A stretch of 64,000 nt of DNA, from contig JAQFVV010006647.1 in assembly GCA_028023455.1 (NCBI GenBank), positions 346,001-410,000 of the forward strand, in the 5' to 3' direction. The position numbers and the translations under genes are program-made. Shown here piece by piece: positions 60,664 through 64,000 of this stretch (within the stretch, counting starts at the first letter, position 1; every line of letters begins with the position of its first letter). The notes beneath the pieces were generated by a model. The model saw only the letters and a list, made by a program, of their open reading frames with translations, made no database searches and was not told where the DNA came from. This stretch comes from Epiperipatus broadwayi (taxonomy: Eukaryota > Onychophora > Udeonychophora > Euonychophora > Peripatidae).

Positions 60664-62331
60664 GCAATATGAAATGATACATAGATAAATTAAAATATCT
60701 TTCATATGGTATTCTGAACAAATGTAGAAAATTTTACTCATCCTGTTACTGATAATAAAATCATTTATTTAATTATATTTAATAATATGTCAATTGATCA
60801 AGTTGTTTAGTTTGGGATAAAGCTATTTAAATTGTTAAGATTAAAATAGCTTGAAATAATCTTAAAAATAAAAAGCAGTTAAATGCCTATCAGGAAAAAT
60901 TTTAAAGTATAACATCAAAATTATTGGAATGTTTTTAGAAATACATGATCAATAAAGTTATTGCAATTAATTTTAAACATGTTTTTATTATTATATTTTA
61001 TAAAAAAAATAAAAGGGATAGAAAAGACTGCAATATAGCCATTAACTACAATGAAAAAAAATTCAAGACTTTTGTTAAATATGTTGTGTGGTGGTGTGAA
61101 TCAGTAAACACTTATATAATTTTAAAGAATTAGGAGGCACTGTAGACATGGTTTTATGCTTTTCTTTGTATAAAATAATAAAATTTAATTATTCAATTCA
61201 AAAACAATATTATTTTATTCCTAAATGAGGTGTCATATATATATATATATATATATTGTGGGTGTGAATACTTATGTTGAATTAAGTATTTTCATCAAAT
61301 TTTAATTTAATAAAAAATAGAAATAAAGAGATTATATCTATGAAAATAGAGATAACTTCACTTTTTGATATTGCTGGAAAACCATAAATTACTAATTGAT
61401 AATCCTGAGGCTAATAGCTCTAGCCATATGACATGTCCATCATTTAGAGTATCACTTTACAATAAAAATTGTTTATTTTTATATATTAATATTATGAGTA
61501 TTGTAGAGTTTATTATTGAATGTTTTCTTTATACTTATATATAATCAATCAAAAAGAAGTTTTGTTCACTTATCATAAAATCATGAATCATTAACTAGTA
61601 TGTAACTTTACTAGTCTTCTTTTCTATACATGTATTTCAGTCTAACCCATCTTTATTAGATTTGCTGGAGGATCTGAAAATCTGATATATATGTTGGAAA
61701 AATAGTTCAAATTTATATTTCAAAATTATAAAAGTGATTAATTTGTTTTTAAACATCATTTGCATGTGTGATTAATCTTCGCTTTAGAAAAAAAAAAAAC
61801 ACTAATTACTAAACACTGCATTTATAAAATTTATTGATAAATACATACCTTTAAATAAAAAATTGTGATATTATTTTGGCATCAATATCAGTTGTTCAAA
61901 GCTTCCGGCTTACCTCATGAGGATGCAGTGTAACTGAGATATATGTATCACAAAATATATATGGTTTAAATTTTATCTAATGAGGAATGTACTATATAAG
62001 TACTAGGATTACAATTATTTTTAGTATAAATCTATCACATAAAAATGTAAAGCAGTGGGTTGTGTCTAATCAAAGAAAATTATAATTGTCTCGACTTATA
62101 AGTATATATATATATATGTAAAATAAATAAAATATCCGTTAATTAAAAACAATATTGTAATTATAATTGAAATAATATTTTTAACGGTTTACAAACAATC
62201 TTTAAATCAGCAGAAGTACTTTCGATTACTTTCTAACCTGCCTCAACTGCCATTAAATTCAAAAACTAAAAGCGGAAGCAAACGTCATCAATTCAAATTC
62301 CCCCATCTCGTATTTTAATGTTACAAGCTTG
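60664..62331. other. No gene seen; (TA)n at 61235-61256
   Basis: A+T-rich sequence between the LTR element and the Penelope-like pair. The small open frames here have no recognised content. Confidence 0.5.
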
Positions 62332-62745
62332 TCAATTTATTAAATGCATTTTATTTCTGTTTATAAAAATTGCCTCTTTAATTTTTCTTTTACTATGGTT
62401 TCTCTCTTCATGAAGAATTTTCACATTTTCAAAATTAAATTTAAATTTATATTTACATGTTTTTTCGTGATCAAAGAAAACTGAAGAAGATATTAAATCA
62501 CCAATATTTTTATTTTTTACAAGCTTATATAACAATTCATGTTCCTTCAATCTTTTCTCAATGCTGCACCTATATTCATCTATATAAGATAGCATACAAT
62601 CACAAAAAATTTGATATATGACATTACTTTTTTGCTTGACATATTTATTAACATTAAATACATTCTTATATAAATCCTTAAAAAATTTTACTTGTGGATT
62701 TGAAACAAATGGAATAGATATCCATTTTTTATTATTAATCTTCAT
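62332..62745 (-). pseudogene. Penelope-like element A: GIY-YIG endonuclease domain, degenerate
   Basis: This minus-strand frame of 137 codons contains FVSNPQVKFFKDLYKN, SNVIYQIFCDCMLSYIDEYR and SIEKRLKEHE, then FENVKILHEERNHSKRKIKE. This matches the C-terminal GIY-YIG endonuclease of Penelope-like elements, where VIYxIxC..C..YIGET....R..EH is expected. The YIG glycine is Asp here (YIDE), so activity is doubtful. A stop or frameshift separates it from the reverse transcriptase frame ending at 62756, eleven bases upstream in the element's own direction. The C-terminal ERxxxxRKIxEAxxI motif, usual for this domain, is intact. Confidence 0.85.
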
Positions 62746-62755
62746 TTCTTTTAAA

Positions 62756-63330
62756 TTATAATAATTTTTTTTTAAATTGACATAAAGTATTGTTTATTTG
62801 TTCCATTTTATAACCAACATCAAGCAATTCCTTGGCAAATATCTCAATATTTTTCAATTTATCACTTTGGTAACAACATAATTTTTCATTCTGAAACAAA
62901 AAAGATTTAAAACTTGCCATCTTATGCATCATTAGTACTTTTGATTTACAATTTATATACCCTCTTTTTTGCAGTGGCTTAATTATTAGTTTATAATTTA
63001 ATATACTGTTATCTCTTGTGATCATTAAATCTAAATAGTTAATCTTATTGTCCTGTTCTTTTTCAATAGTCCATTTCATTCAACTTATTTAATTCCTCTA
63101 TAAGCAAATTTATACTATTAGTGTTTCCACAGACAAAAACATCATCCACATATCTTTTGTAAATTTTAATATCTCCAAAAATACACATATTTAAAATACA
63201 ATTCTCATATGTAGATAAAACGAAATTGCAAACTTGTGCAATTACAGGCAATCCCATAGGCCAATTTTTGGTCATTTTATAATATTGACCTTCAAAAGAT
63301 GCAACAATGTTATCATATATATTTGTAATC
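62756..63330 (-). pseudogene. Penelope-like element A: reverse transcriptase fragment
   Basis: Read on the minus strand, two frames (63275-63063 and 63079-62756) carry FEGQYYKMTKNWPMGLPV (motif B region; usually MGSPLSP), then IYKRYVDDVFV (motif C, YVDD) and WTIEKEQDNKINYLDLMI. The last block is the post-motif C segment typical of Penelope-like reverse transcriptases. One frameshift near 63070 separates the frames. Fingers and motif A are absent; upstream sequence to about 63330 is open in pieces only. Together with the following GIY-YIG domain it forms the 3' half of one element on the minus strand. Confidence 0.85.
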
Positions 63331-63455
63331 TTATAATTAAATATTTGTAAATACAGTAATTAGATATATGTAAAGTAATAACTTTAAATTTTTTTATTCC
63401 TTTAAAAGTTCTTTCGACTATCCTTGTAGTCTTTGTCAACTAACACTTTGAATGG

Positions 63456-64000
63456 CTACATTTTCCACAATTCCATGATCTTAATGTTTGCTACCTGTCT
63501 GTTGATTAAGTATTGTTTGTATTTGTATATTAGCATAGCTTCTTTTATTTTCTTTTTGTTGTTATTTTTTTCAATTTTCAATATTTTTACGTTATTATAA
63601 TTGAAGTTAAAACCACAAATACATTTAAAACCACAAATAATTTTGGTCTTAAAAAATGGATGCTGAAACACTATTATTTACTTTGCAATTTTGTTTCATT
63701 TTCTGAACTCTTTTTAAAAACAGGAAGTGGTTTTTAGTTCTTTTTTCCAATGTGCATTTTGATTCACCTATATATCTACTTCCACACCTACAAATCCATT
63801 TATAAATGACACAATTTTTATTTATATATGAGTTTTTACCTTTAAAGTTATTTATTAATTTGTTTAATGTAGGTAGTGTGTAAAATGCAATGTCATATAT
63901 ACCTTTATAAATTTTCCTTATAAAATGTACTTGATCATTCGAAATATATGGTATTGATAACGATATTTTATTAGTAGGACAATTAATATTATTATTAATA
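63456..64000 (-). pseudogene. Penelope-like element B: GIY-YIG endonuclease domain, cut by window edge
   Basis: Reading on the minus strand from 64000, PYISNDQVHFIRKIYKGIYD leads into SYINKNCVIYKWICRCGSRY and IGESKCTLEKRTKNH. This is a well-kept GIY-YIG domain with the Tyr-Ile-Gly and the Arg (EKR) in place. A frame change near 63665 is followed by FNYNNVKILKIEKNNNKKKI and KEAMLIYKYKQYLINRQ up to the stop near 63456. It is a second copy, homologous to 62332-62745, lying head to tail with it. The reverse transcriptase of this copy lies beyond the window. Confidence 0.85.

Noticed and set aside
61961-62010. Second hammerhead-like block (CTAATGAGGA)
   Set aside because: The conserved G of CUGAUGA is missing and there is no GAAA strand at the right distance.
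1-64000. CRISPR array, bacterial operon or phage
   Set aside because: Nothing resembles spaced short palindromic repeats, Shine-Dalgarno-led genes or phage modules; exon-intron structure and retroelements mark animal DNA.

Overview
The window looks like nuclear DNA of an invertebrate animal. It is strongly A+T-rich throughout (by eye about three quarters A+T), with abundant (TA)n microsatellites. It has GT-AG introns of about 10 kb, non-LTR, Penelope-like and Ty3-like retroelements, tRNA-derived SINEs and foldback elements. There are no bacterial operons, Shine-Dalgarno-led genes or CRISPR arrays. The sequence does not let me place it to a phylum.

Layout. The only convincing host gene is on the minus strand: four exons of an ankyrin-repeat protein at 34288-34049, 22397-22323, 12608-12410 and 1056-923. 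Splice sites and codon phases join perfectly across introns of 11.7, 9.7 and 11.4 kb. Both ends of the gene are missing: the 5' exons lie to the right of 34288 and were not found, and the 3' exons lie to the left of the window. Everything between about 1 and 34 kb is therefore intronic and filled with repeats. These are a degenerating 300-bp satellite (4464-5862), two decayed copies of one LINE family (6895-9097 and about 22585-27442), a Penelope-like fragment, a nested foldback element (17603-18424) and a possible solo LTR (30480-31255).

From 34 to 48 kb there is no recognisable gene. This stretch holds a perfect-looking foldback (35505-35852), tRNA-derived SINEs, a TIR element (40778-41728), a dispersed 300-bp repeat, an RTE-like LINE remnant (minus, 44370-45575) and a palindromic 450-bp repeat that also interrupts the second LINE copy.

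The most striking object is at 48951-60663. Two near-identical direct repeats of about 3.49 kb flank a 4.7 kb interior with decayed Ty3/gypsy-like gag, RNase H and integrase. It reads as an LTR retrotransposon with unusually long LTRs that has lost protease and reverse transcriptase, with gag joined in frame to RNase H. The right end (62332-64000, minus) contains two head-to-tail Penelope-like elements, including a YVDD reverse transcriptase motif and two GIY-YIG domains.

How it fits together: apart from the ankyrin gene, the coding pieces are mobile-element remnants that have stops, frameshifts or lost catalytic residues, so the window is mainly a record of successive insertions around and inside one long-intron gene. 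All calls are from reading the sequence; no database search was possible.
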